Source: JANQLU01 sp964434955
GTDB lineage: Bacteria; Planctomycetota; Planctomycetia; Pirellulales; Pirellulaceae
DNA: 64,000 nt
Assembly: GCA_964434955.1 (NCBI GenBank)
Contig: CAYSXI010000003.1
Coordinates: 1 to 64,000, forward strand
Reading direction: 5' to 3'
The translations under genes were made by a program, and so were the position numbers. The notes below the pieces were generated by a model. The model was given only the letters and a program-made list of their open reading frames with translations. It did no database searches and had not been told where the DNA came from. This document shows positions 1 to 8,800 of this stretch, piece by piece (the stretch's first letter is position 1; the number at the start of each line of letters is the position of its first letter).

Positions 1-1016
1 AAGACACTGGCAGCCAGGTCTCGCACCGCCAAATTGGAATCATGCAGCAATGATTTGACACGTGAAATCGATTCTTCCGGCAGTTCGTTTGGATCATTCA
101 GAAATGCCAACGCCTGGCGCCTGATCTCAACTTCTGAGTCCGTCAACAATGCGGCGCTGCGTCTGGTTTTCTCCTGCTGGTTCGGTGCGTTCCAAAGTGC
201 CGCCAGTCGTTTCGTTGGTCCTCGCGATTCGAAATCGTGAATCGGTTCGAACCCATTGGCCTGAATAAGTTGACTGCCTGGACTCACCAACACATCATTC
301 GTTTTCGTGAAATACTTAATGCTCGCAAGCATGGTTTCCCTGGCGTCCGTCCGGAGCATTCCGCTCCAACCGGGAGAATATTCCTGCCGCAACCAACAAA
401 ACAATGCCAAAGCATGGCCCAATTCGATTGAGCTTAGGTAGCCTTTGCTCGAGATCGACGACCAAGCTACGGCGCCATCCGACCAGTTGTTTTCATAAAG
501 CGTGTCATTCGCGACAAACAAGCCAAAGCCAAGAAACACGGGCAAAAGATCCGTTACGAATTCCTGATCCGGATCCGTGGGGCTCAGCCATTGACTTCCA
601 AGCAAGATTTCATGAGCGAGCTCGTGCGCCAGCGTAGCAACGAGCGAATGAAAGTGATCCAATTGAGAAGCGGCAACTTTGACCTTGGACCGGCCCTGTT
701 TCCCTTTCGAATTCGGATCCTTGGGAAGCATGTACTGTCCCGCCGCGCCCGGCATTGACTCGTCGTTGACGATTTCGAAATCGATTCCGCGATCTGCGAT
801 CGAATAGGTTCTGGCAATGAACTCAAAAATATCCCGAGCTTGGGATTCGGTAACACGGCGAGATCCGCTGCCGGGAATATCGTCCGGCCGGTAGACCTTT
901 GCTTGAAGCATCGGCTCCCATCCGATTTGCTGTCCAAGCCAAATCCACTGCCACTCAATCCAAGTTTTGGTCTCAAGCGGAAGCGGGGGCCGCTTGGCTG
1001 AGAAAAGACCGAACAT
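1..1016 (-). CDS. HExxH metalloprotease-like protein with C-terminal HEAT-like helices (partial)
   Basis: The reading frame is open from an ATG at 1016 to the window edge (338 codons, no stop), so the C-terminus is missing. GGAG lies just upstream of the ATG, and the gene starts 14 bp after the maf stop on the same strand, which suggests co-transcription. Residues 131-136 read HELAHE, a zinc-metalloprotease HExxH motif in a helical setting (LATLAHELAHEILLG). Downstream is a segment that could hold a third zinc ligand (DPDQEFVTDLLPVFLG). From about residue 270 the sequence becomes short amphipathic helices of HEAT-repeat character (RRQALAFLNDP, VKSLLHDSNLAVRDLAA). No signal peptide is visible, so it is probably cytoplasmic. 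The substrate is unknown. The overlapping 147-residue frame at 584-1027 is not the gene. Confidence 0.75.
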   Translation of the reverse strand, partial: MFGLFSAKRPPLPLETKTWIEWQWIWLGQQIGWEPMLQAKVYRPDDIPGSGSRRVTESQARDIFEFIARTYSIADRGIDFEIVNDESMPGAAGQYMLPKDPNSKGKQGRSKVKVAASQLDHFHSLVATLAHELAHEILLGSQWLSPTDPDQEFVTDLLPVFLGFGLFVANDTLYENNWSDGAVAWSSISSKGYLSSIELGHALALFCWLRQEYSPGWSGMLRTDARETMLASIKYFTKTNDVLVSPGSQLIQANGFEPIHDFESRGPTKRLAALWNAPNQQEKTRRSAALLTDSEVEIRRQALAFLNDPNELPEESISRVKSLLHDSNLAVRDLAASV

Positions 1017-1030
1017 GCTCGCTCCAATTT

Positions 1031-1615
1031 CTAAGCGTTCATTTCATCCAGCATCACCGCAAGGCGTTCCATCGGGAGGCCGACGACGTTCGATTCACTA
1101 CCTTCGGTCACATGCACCCAATCGAGACCGTCCTGAAACCCGAACGCGCCGGCTTTGCCAATCCATTGATCGGAATCCAGGTATTCCTGGATCAAGCTGT
1201 CGGAAAGCTCGTCCATTTTCAATGTTGTCACAACCACGTCGACGGCACGCCTGTTCGAATGATCAAGATCGATCAGACAGACACCGGTCAAAACCCGGTG
1301 AATCTTGCCGCTCATCAACTCCAGCATCTGGCGGGCGTGATCCTCGTCTCGTGGTTTGCCAAGAATTCGGCCCTGACATTCGGCGACCGTGTCGGCGGCG
1401 AGAACCAGTCCTCGCTCCAGTTTCTCGGCAACATTTTCGGCTTTCGATTCGGCCAATCTTGCCACCAACTCCAAAGGCGGACAATCACTGCACATCCCGG
1501 TTTCGGCATGGTCATCCGGCACGACCACTTGAAAATCGTATCCGAATTCCTGCAGCAGTTTTTTTCTGCGTGGCGACCCACTGGCTAAGACAAGTCGCGG
1601 TTCTTGCGGGCTCAT
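1031..1615 (-). CDS. maf: Maf-like nucleoside triphosphate pyrophosphatase
   Basis: A 194-residue protein of normal Maf length. It has the N-terminal phosphate-binding signature ASGSPRRKKLL (SGSPRR at 12-17), the catalytic AADTV segment with Asp75, GKP at 86-88 followed by the usual acidic/His helix, KAGAFGFQD, and the C-terminal VVGLPM. The family hydrolyses non-canonical or modified NTPs to NMP and pyrophosphate in the cytoplasm, for housecleaning or division control. The exact subclass (dTTP/UTP or m7GTP) cannot be fixed from sequence alone. It is divergently transcribed from the pseudouridine synthase at 1656, with only 40 bp between the starts, and is followed by the metalloprotease-like gene. 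A CxxC at 42-45 (CSDC) is unusual. Confidence 0.93.
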   Translation of the reverse strand: MSPQEPRLVLASGSPRRKKLLQEFGYDFQVVVPDDHAETGMCSDCPPLELVARLAESKAENVAEKLERGLVLAADTVAECQGRILGKPRDEDHARQMLELMSGKIHRVLTGVCLIDLDHSNRRAVDVVVTTLKMDELSDSLIQEYLDSDQWIGKAGAFGFQDGLDWVHVTEGSESNVVGLPMERLAVMLDEMNA

Positions 1616-1655
1616 TTTGGTGTAAACTCAATCGAAACAGATACCGGATCAACTC

Positions 1656-2324
1656 GTGAATCAATTAAACATCATCTTCGAAGATAACCATTTGTTGGTT
1701 GTAAACAAAGAGGCAGAAGTCGTCAGTCAGGGCGCGCTGCCCGGCCAAACGAGCCTGATCGACTTGGCCAAAGCGTACTTGAAGAAAAAGTACAGCAAGC
1801 CGGGCAACGTTTACCTGGGAGTGGTAAGCCGGCTCGATTCGCAAGTCACCGGTGTCATCGTATTGGCAAAGACTTCCAAGGCCGCGGCGCGACTCACCCA
1901 ACAGTTTCAGAATTCCGAGGTCACGAAAACCTACTGGGCCCTGGTTGACGACCGGCTCGGAAAGGATGAAGCCCTTCTGCAAGACTACTTGCTCAAAAAT
2001 GATGCGGCAAAAAAGATGCAGGTCGTTTCCGAAAACACGGCGGGGGCAAAATTGGCCAAGCTCAATTACCAAAGGCGAACCCGATTGGAATCCGGATTGT
2101 CTTTGGTTGAGGTCGCGTTGCTGACCGGGCGCAAGCATCAAATCCGGGTTCAGTTTGCTTCGCGTGATTGCCCCATTGCCGGCGACCGGAAGTACGGTAG
2201 CTCGCATCGCTTTCCGAAAGGAATCGCCTTGCATTCGCGAACTTTGGAGTTGCGGCATCCAACCCAAAAAGAAACCATGACGTTTGAAGCCGACGTGCCC
2301 GATTATTGGCCAATGATCAATTGA
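1656..2324 (+). CDS. RluA-family pseudouridine synthase
   Basis: A 222-residue protein with a GTG start. It carries the RluA-family catalytic motif SRLDSQVTG (catalytic Asp61), the following strand VIVLAKTSKAA, and the substrate-binding TGRKHQIRVQFA with CPIAGDRKYG. There is no S4 domain, so it matches the short, S4-less members that modify uridines in rRNA or tRNA (RluA, TruC, RluC-like). The family isomerises a specific uridine to pseudouridine in the cytoplasm; which RNA is targeted here cannot be told. The catalytic motif reads SRLD instead of the commoner HRLD. It is divergent from maf. Confidence 0.92.
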   Translation: MNQLNIIFEDNHLLVVNKEAEVVSQGALPGQTSLIDLAKAYLKKKYSKPGNVYLGVVSRLDSQVTGVIVLAKTSKAAARLTQQFQNSEVTKTYWALVDDRLGKDEALLQDYLLKNDAAKKMQVVSENTAGAKLAKLNYQRRTRLESGLSLVEVALLTGRKHQIRVQFASRDCPIAGDRKYGSSHRFPKGIALHSRTLELRHPTQKETMTFEADVPDYWPMIN

Positions 2325-2658
2325 AAACCTGGGGGCACGGGACGTGCCGCTAGGGGCGCAAATCATTCCCCAGATTTCGCGAGTCACTCTCGATTCAAGA
2401 GAACGAAGAAAAAAGCAAACGGCTTATCGGGGAAACTGCGCAATCGCAGGCGATCGCCCCACAAATCGACCAACTGGAAAAACCGGGAAATTCGACACCC
2501 AATTGATTACTTGGCCCATTTTTCAGTACATTTTGATGCTCGCAGCCCGCTATACTGTTATGAAGGCTGACCGGATCCTTCGCTTCGCACCTTGTCATTC
2601 ATCCCGGTCCCTGAAATCCTTCCAAACTTAGCTGACGACCCTCGTCCAATTTGATCCG
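2325..2658. other. Intergenic region, no gene seen
   Basis: This stretch of 334 bases lies between the pseudouridine synthase and the Ser/Thr kinase. It has a short hairpin at 2334-2348 (GGCACG, loop GGA, CGTGCC) without a T-run, so it is not a convincing terminator. A TATACT hexamer at 2551-2556 could be the -10 element of the kinase promoter, but the nearest TTGATG (2533-2538) is only 12 bp upstream, too close for a normal -35. Confidence 0.5.
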
Positions 2659-4053
2659 TTGACCGCACGACGCCTTCCATTTCGGCAATCGATTCTCGCG
2701 AGCAAACTCGTGACGGAATCGGAATTGCGTGAGGCAATTTCGTCCATTCCAACTCATGATGGAGGGGACCGCACGACCGCGGTTGATATTTCGGACAAAG
2801 ATCTTGCGGCGCGCCTCGTAGAAATGGAAGTCCTGACGGAGTACCAGGCCGATCAGCTGCTTGCCGGTCGAAGCAAATTGACCCTCGGTCCGTACATCAT
2901 TACCGACTGGATCGGTCAGGGCGGCATGGGTCAGGTTTTCAAAGCCGTTCACGAAATGATGGGACGTGAATGTGCCGTCAAGGTTCTGCCGCTCCAGAAA
3001 TCAACGCCGGACGCCATCGACAATTTCCGTCGTGAAATCAAAACGCAGGCCAAACTGGATCATCCGAATCTGGTTCGTGCTTACGATGCGGGTGAAGACG
3101 GCAACGTGCATTTCCTTGTAGTCGAATATGTCCCCGGGACCGACCTGCGTCGTCTGGTCCGCACCAAAGGCAAATTGACGATTCAACAGGCGGCCAACAT
3201 TATCAAGCAGGCGGCGGAAGGTTTGGCCCACGCCCATCATCGGAACTTGATCCACCGCGACATCAAGCCTGGAAACATCCTTGTCACTCCCGAAGGCGTT
3301 GCCAAACTTTCCGACCTCGGACTCGCCGGTTACATCAACGACGCAGACGACCCGCGAGCGGGCAAGACGGTTGGTACGGCTGACTATCTTTCTCCCGAAC
3401 AAATCAAAACGCCGTTGAACGTGACACGGGCCTGCGACATCTACTCCTTGGGCTGCACGCTCTACTACGCGATTACCGGAAAAGTTCCGTTTCCTGGCGG
3501 TACACCAAAAAGCAAAGCCAAGCGTCACCTCGAAGAGACGCCTTGGCATCCACGGCGATTCAATGAAGAAGTCAGCGATGAGTTCGTCGATTTGATCGGC
3601 GACATGATGGAAAAATCGCCCGCGCAACGAATCCAGTCTGCGGAAGAAGTTGCCGAACGATTGGCACCTTGGGCTTCGGACGACACACCGATGCTCAACG
3701 AGAGCTTTTATCGCGAACGTTGGACGCCTGCCCCCGTGCCCGGCATCGATGGAGAACAGGATACGGAAGACCCGAACGACCAGGGAAGTGAACTTAGCGG
3801 CCTAAGCGAAACTTCGCAGGGTGTCTTGACCATCGGCGAGCTATCAGATCACCGGCTTCCTCAACCCGTGCCGATGCCCCCTCCACCTCCGGCTTCGATT
3901 ACGGAGCAATTCGCAAATGCCGGCCATCTGCCCAAAAACGACTTGAACCTTTCTTTGCCCTGGGTTTTTGTCATCTCTTTGATGACCTCCGTCATCGGTG
4001 GACTGATCGGTTTTATTATTGGTCGCCTTTTCGACCATATTGTCGGTCAATAA
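2659..4053 (+). CDS. Membrane-anchored Ser/Thr protein kinase, planctomycete type
   Basis: A 464-residue kinase. The N-terminal 75 residues form a helical module ending in LTEYQADQLLAG, typical of planctomycete kinases. The kinase domain follows: glycine loop GQGGMGQVF (86-94), Lys108 in CAVKVL, HRDIKPGN with Asp201, and DLG instead of DFG (Asp219), with LSPEQ as the activation-segment end. All catalytic residues are present, so it should be active. After a Pro-rich linker (PMPPPPPAS) comes one transmembrane helix at about 433-458, placing the kinase in the cytoplasm with a minimal C-terminal outside tail and no sensor domain. The start is TTG at 2659; no in-frame ATG lies before the kinase module. 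It stands alone between a pseudouridine synthase and a sulfatase, so the substrate cannot be guessed. Confidence 0.9.
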   Translation: MTARRLPFRQSILASKLVTESELREAISSIPTHDGGDRTTAVDISDKDLAARLVEMEVLTEYQADQLLAGRSKLTLGPYIITDWIGQGGMGQVFKAVHEMMGRECAVKVLPLQKSTPDAIDNFRREIKTQAKLDHPNLVRAYDAGEDGNVHFLVVEYVPGTDLRRLVRTKGKLTIQQAANIIKQAAEGLAHAHHRNLIHRDIKPGNILVTPEGVAKLSDLGLAGYINDADDPRAGKTVGTADYLSPEQIKTPLNVTRACDIYSLGCTLYYAITGKVPFPGGTPKSKAKRHLEETPWHPRRFNEEVSDEFVDLIGDMMEKSPAQRIQSAEEVAERLAPWASDDTPMLNESFYRERWTPAPVPGIDGEQDTEDPNDQGSELSGLSETSQGVLTIGELSDHRLPQPVPMPPPPPASITEQFANAGHLPKNDLNLSLPWVFVISLMTSVIGGLIGFIIGRLFDHIVGQ

Positions 4054-4377
4054 TTCCCGGTTCGGTTAACAACGCTCAACTTTTTCAATCGAGGCACCGA
4101 TCAATCTTTGCCATCAAGCGGTCGTTTCGTTTCGGCGTCTGGCCCGCGAGCGTTCGGGCCCATGAGCGTTCTGGCCCATGAGCGTTTTGGAAAGCAATAG
4201 CGAATCCAATTTATGGACGCATTCGTTGTACCCTGCTCGCTAGACAAACCATGTCTTGCTTGCGATCGCCGCGATGAAAAGGGGTGATTTTCGGAGACGT
4301 CTGCGAGCGACATAATTTGTCTTGGCAGTTCCTCGATCGGGGAACCTATCTCTTCCCAACGACATTTGCGATCTCTC
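4054..4377. other. Intergenic region with tandem repeat
   Basis: These 324 bases between the kinase and the sulfatase contain a three-copy 16-bp tandem repeat (listed separately) and no credible gene. Short frames crossing it are out of phase with both neighbours and have no homology-like motifs. Confidence 0.5.
4139..4186. repeat. 16-bp tandem repeat, three copies
   Basis: Three consecutive units: ctggcccgcgagcgtt (4139-4154), cgggcccatgagcgtt (4155-4170) and ctggcccatgagcgtt (4171-4186). Neighbouring copies differ at one to three positions. It lies in the non-coding gap upstream of the sulfatase. Confidence 0.9.
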
Positions 4378-5781
4378 ATGGCCCGACTTACCCTTCTTGT
4401 TCTTTCATGCCTTGGTCTGGTCCGTGCTTGCCAGGCCGAACAACCCAACGTCGTCATATTTTTCACGGACGACCAAGGGACATTGGATGCGAGTTGTTAC
4501 GGCTCAAAGGATCTGTACACTCCGAATATTGACAAGCTTGCGGAAACCGGAGTCCGCTTCACCCAGGCCTATGCCCATGCCGTTTGCTGCCCCGCCCGAG
4601 CGATGCTAATGACCGGTCGGTATCCACAACGCGGTGGTGTCAACAACTGGACACAGGGAAACCTGAAACAAGCCGGCGGGACGAACATGGCGCTCTCCGA
4701 ATACACTTTGGCAGAACACCTCAAAGACCATGGATACAGAACCGCCCTGTTTGGAAAATGGCATTTAGGGGCGGACAAAAATCACGGACCAACGAAACAG
4801 GGTTTCGATCAATTCTGGGGGCACCGCGGAGGGTTTATCGACAACTACAACCACCACTTTCTTCATGGCAAAGGTTTTCACGACCTCTACGAAGGGACCA
4901 AAGAGGTTCTGGATCACGGCGGAAAATACTTTCCGGACGAGATGACTCGGCGAGCCGTTCAGTTTATTGGCAAGAACAAATCAAAAACTTTCTTCCTTTA
5001 CTGCGCCTTCAACCTGCCTCACTACCCCGAACAAGCCGACAAAGCGTTTGCGAGTCATTACCTGGACGTCCAAGATAAAAAACGCCGATCCTACGGAATG
5101 GTCGTTTCCACGGTCGACAACCGGATAGGTCAGATCGTCGACGCGCTCGAGAAAAACGGTTTACGCGAGAAGACAATCATCATCTTCATGAGCGACAACG
5201 GCCATTCCGAAGAAAATTTTTCCATTCGTGTCGACCGACATTCGAGCGGTCTTCCCAAGGGATCGAATTACGGTGCCAATGGCGGCGGTGGAAACACGGG
5301 AAAATGGAAGGGGCGAAAAGGTCAATTTTTTGAAGGAGGAATTCGTGTTCCCGCAATCATCAGTTATCCCGCCAAATTGCCCCAGGGCGCCGTTCGCAAC
5401 CAGTTGATCACCGCGATGGACTGGATGCCGACGGTTGCCGCCTTGACCAGCACCCCAATGCCCCGCGAACTGAAATTGGACGGATTTGATCTCCGTGACA
5501 TCATTGCGTCCGAAACGAATCCTACGAAGTACGATACCGTGCATTGGATGTGGCAAAATCATTGGATGGTTCGCCAGGGCAATTGGAAGCTTTACCAGCC
5601 CCGGCCGGGGCGGAATGGGAAGGCGACACCAGCCAAACTTTTCAATCTTGCCGACAGCCAACCGGAACGACAGGATTACAGCAGCTCGAAACCAGAACTG
5701 GTCAAAAAGCTTCGAACACTGCACGAGGAATGGCGAAAGGATGTTACCGCCAAATCGAAAGATGAATCGAATCGCAACTAG
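4378..5781 (+). CDS. Secreted arylsulfatase-type sulfatase
   Basis: A type I sulfatase of 467 residues from the ATG at 4378. An in-frame TTG at 4366 would add four residues. The start gives a clean signal peptide (MARLTLLVLSCLGLVRACQAEQ), so it is exported. Metal ligands appear in NVVIFFTDDQG. The formylglycine signature C-x-P-x-R is CCPARAMLMTGRYP, with Cys70 as the residue to be oxidised by a formylglycine-generating enzyme. GKWHLG, MSDNGH and KWKGRKGQFFEGGIRVP are further family motifs. It hydrolyses sulfate esters, probably of sulfated polysaccharides. No formylglycine-generating enzyme gene is in the window. It is convergent with the minus-strand pilus cluster. Confidence 0.95.
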   Translation: MARLTLLVLSCLGLVRACQAEQPNVVIFFTDDQGTLDASCYGSKDLYTPNIDKLAETGVRFTQAYAHAVCCPARAMLMTGRYPQRGGVNNWTQGNLKQAGGTNMALSEYTLAEHLKDHGYRTALFGKWHLGADKNHGPTKQGFDQFWGHRGGFIDNYNHHFLHGKGFHDLYEGTKEVLDHGGKYFPDEMTRRAVQFIGKNKSKTFFLYCAFNLPHYPEQADKAFASHYLDVQDKKRRSYGMVVSTVDNRIGQIVDALEKNGLREKTIIIFMSDNGHSEENFSIRVDRHSSGLPKGSNYGANGGGGNTGKWKGRKGQFFEGGIRVPAIISYPAKLPQGAVRNQLITAMDWMPTVAALTSTPMPRELKLDGFDLRDIIASETNPTKYDTVHWMWQNHWMVRQGNWKLYQPRPGRNGKATPAKLFNLADSQPERQDYSSSKPELVKKLRTLHEEWRKDVTAKSKDESNRN

Positions 5782-5833
5782 CCGACGCTATCCTAAATTT
5801 CGAATCGCCTCGATTCATCGGCGTTGTTTCCAC

Positions 5834-5860
5834 AAAAAAAGCCCTGCAAGTGCAGGGCTT
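5834..5860 (-). terminator. Rho-independent terminator of the pilus/pseudopilus cluster
   Basis: On the minus strand, AAGCCCTGCA and TGCAGGGCTT (5839-5848 and 5851-5860) form a hairpin of about 9 bp with a tight loop, followed by seven T residues (plus-strand A-run 5834-5840). It lies 26 bases past the stop of the GspK-like gene and points in its direction. The plus-strand side has no T-run, so it is not a normal terminator for the convergent sulfatase. Confidence 0.8.
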
Positions 5861-5885
5861 CGAGAATCGAAACTTGGACCAACGT

Positions 5886-8800
5886 CTAGTCGATGATTGA
5901 CTGAATCAAAATACATCGGTTGACGTTGTGGTTGAAACCCGGTTCGACGCCCACCGGAATGGATCGGTCAATCAGGAAGAACCCGCGATGACGCTTGATG
6001 GAGCCGGTATCCCAACCCAGCTCGGCGCCGACGCGCCCCTCATTGTCGACTTCAAAATATCCGATCGTAATCCAAACGGCATAGACACTGGAACGTGTCG
6101 TCGTCGTGTTGCCCAATCGTTGACGCGCGTCGTTGCGGAAATACGCACTTCGCGACCAATCGTTGTAAGGATTAGCGGTCGTGGGTCCAACTGGGTCGAA
6201 CGCGGGCTGCGTTGTCGGCAATGCCGTCGTGAGTCCGGGAGTCGTTGACCGGAATACCCCGGTGTCGACATCCCAGCGAACTAACTCGTTTCCATTTAAA
6301 CCTGTCCCAACAATTGGGGGTACATGGTTTGCAGAATTCGCCATTCGGAATGGCGATGGGTATTCGGTCGGCAGGGAAGCCAGTGGCACACCCCCGGTGC
6401 TCGATCGCGAAGCAATTGGGTTGCTGTTGATATTTGGCAACGTTGCCGCCGAATAGGGATTCATCAGGGCACTCCATGCGGGGCTGGTTAAACCATTGAG
6501 TGCTATCGTGTTCAAATTTAACTTGCCCGGATACCGATAGCGACTGATGCGGTCGTATGGTGGCAAAATGGATTGAGCAACCGCCGGAGTAAAGTATTCA
6601 TCGGTCCCGATGAATCGAGATGGAACTTCCAGGTACTCAAGCAACTTGTGCAAATCAGAACCCAAGGCGGCCGGTGAGTTGTACGGATCGCCTCCACTCG
6701 TCGACGTTCCGCCGTGGCTGATGCCAAACAAGGAAGGCAGGTGACCAAACGCCGCCTGATCGTTGTAGACCGCGATGTTCGTGTTCGACAACGAAAAATT
6801 GTTCGGATTCAGAATCTGTGAATTCCGATGCACGGGGACGTTGGCCAACTCGAGCTGACTGGTGTACGGTCGATTCGCCCAACTGAGCCAAGGAAAACCG
6901 TGAATCCCATCATTTGCCGAAGCCGTAAAAACAGTCGGCATATCGTAGGGAGCTGTGTACGCAACGTTGATTTGCCCCAACGATTCCTTCCAACGGAAGT
7001 TGTAGAAATGATTATCCAACAGTTGGGGATCATCGTTGGCAGGGTTCGAGAATGGAGGATCCTGCGGCCAGAGTCGACGGCGTTGATTGGCGACTCCCGT
7101 TTCGGATTCACCACGCTCCATGTTTTTGAAATTGGTGATGCCACCCTGAGTTGTCGTGGTTCCATCAGTCAGCGATTCTTCCGACGCCGAGTCGGCTGCG
7201 GAAATCACGCCATTGTATGCGACCAGGTCGACATTGATTCTGTCCTGCGTGATGTAAGGGTTGGTCAATGCATTCCAAGGCAAAAGAGGATTCGCCAAAC
7301 GCTGAAGATGAACCGTCCGGAATTTTGGAGTGGTGCCATTCTGATTGATTGCATCACGATCCGTTTGAAGCGGGTGCAAACCACTGTCGTAGTCCAAAGG
7401 AATATCAAAGGGCTCAGCATATTGAACCCCGTCACCAACCGGCGTTGCGGCAACGCCATTGACGTCCAGAGCCGGGTAACCGTCGACCGGCCCAGAAAAA
7501 CTGAAAGGACGTGTGACCGGAGTTCCGGCATCAATCGCCTGGTCGATCACAATCCCAACCGCGTTTCGAGCAAAGTTTGCGATCGCTGCGCCATTCCAGA
7601 TTGTCATCACGACACCGTTCGCGGCACCCGGGATCAGGTTGATTCCACGTGTATTCGCAAGCAACAAACTGGCTTCGTCGCCTTCAATTGCGGTCGTCAA
7701 ACGACCAATATTGGTTCGATACCCGCCACCACCTGGCTGATAGTTGAACCCACCAATCACCGCGTACTGCCCCGTGTTCAGGGAGTTGACGGTCAAGCTC
7801 GAAAAGAACTGTTTACCATCGCCGTAGGTTCCACCCGCGCCGTTGCTCTGAGCGTAAGCCTGCGTTGGACGAGCGAAGTAAATACTTCGTTCAACATCCA
7901 ACAACAGCGGATTGGTATCCAGGGCAACACCGCCATTGGCGGTTGGATCCTGGTTATCGGGGTCCGTATCGATCGCACCAACCGTCGCATCACGCACGAC
8001 AATCATGCGCCATACCGGATCCGCCGTTCCGGGTGTTGTCCGGTCCAGATCAACCCCAACGGGAACCGCGCCTGCATACTCGTAAAGCTCAGGGGCCATC
8101 CGCTGGTTGAGCGTATTGTCGGACGAAGTCCAAGGATTATAGATTTCGATAAAGCCGGAGGGTGCCGGTCGAAGGCGATTGTCGTAATGCCGGTCCGATC
8201 CTCCGCCGGCAGTCGAAAACTCGCCGGAAGCATCATCGTCACGATCCTCCGTTCGACGGTCATGCAGACCAACCGCTTCCGTTAGCAAAAGCTCCGGACG
8301 TTCGGCGCCCCAAACAAATCCGCGAACGCCGGCACCTTCATCGGTCGCCAAGTCGCCATCGACTCCCCAACCGTCGTAAGGATTCAAGTCGTATTCGAAT
8401 CCGAAGTTGATCGAATCCGCGTCGCGGTAGTCAACGATGTTCGCAACCCATTGGGCCAGAAAATGTTTGTCATTGACGTCGACCATGCCGTCACGGTTCA
8501 AGTCGCGATTGGTCGGACGCGCAACCATGTAAGCCAATACATAGAGCTGTCGCGCAAAAGCAATTCGAGCGTCGTTGGTTGTGGTCCCAGGATTCTGCAG
8601 AAGTACCGCAGAAGCATTGGGGTGTGCCACTGCCTGATCCGTTGCGAGCTCAAGCGGGTCATCGACAACCAAGTTTGCGTTATCATCCGCGCCATCACCA
8701 AATGGACGATTGAGGTTGAACCGAAGCCCACGCGCGATATCAATCGCAAACATTTCGTTCAATTCCGTCGTCGCGTTCGTCGGCGTGACTCCGTTGGCGA

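Noticed and set aside
584..1027. Minus-strand 147-codon frame upstream of maf
   Set aside because: It overlaps, in another frame, a 338-codon frame with HExxH and HEAT-like features that stays open to the window edge; the latter has a ribosome binding site.
2334..2348. Hairpin GGCACG-GGA-CGTGCC as terminator of the pseudouridine synthase gene
   Set aside because: Three-base loop and no T-run; sequence after it is GC-rich.
2533..2556. Promoter TTGATG/TATACT ahead of the Ser/Thr kinase
   Set aside because: Only 12 bp between the hexamers, too short for a sigma-70 promoter.
6828..8285. Plus-strand 485-codon frame inside the giant GspK-like gene
   Set aside because: Antisense to a gene with clear signal and domain features; the translation is Arg/Ile-rich without motifs, as expected for an antisense shadow.
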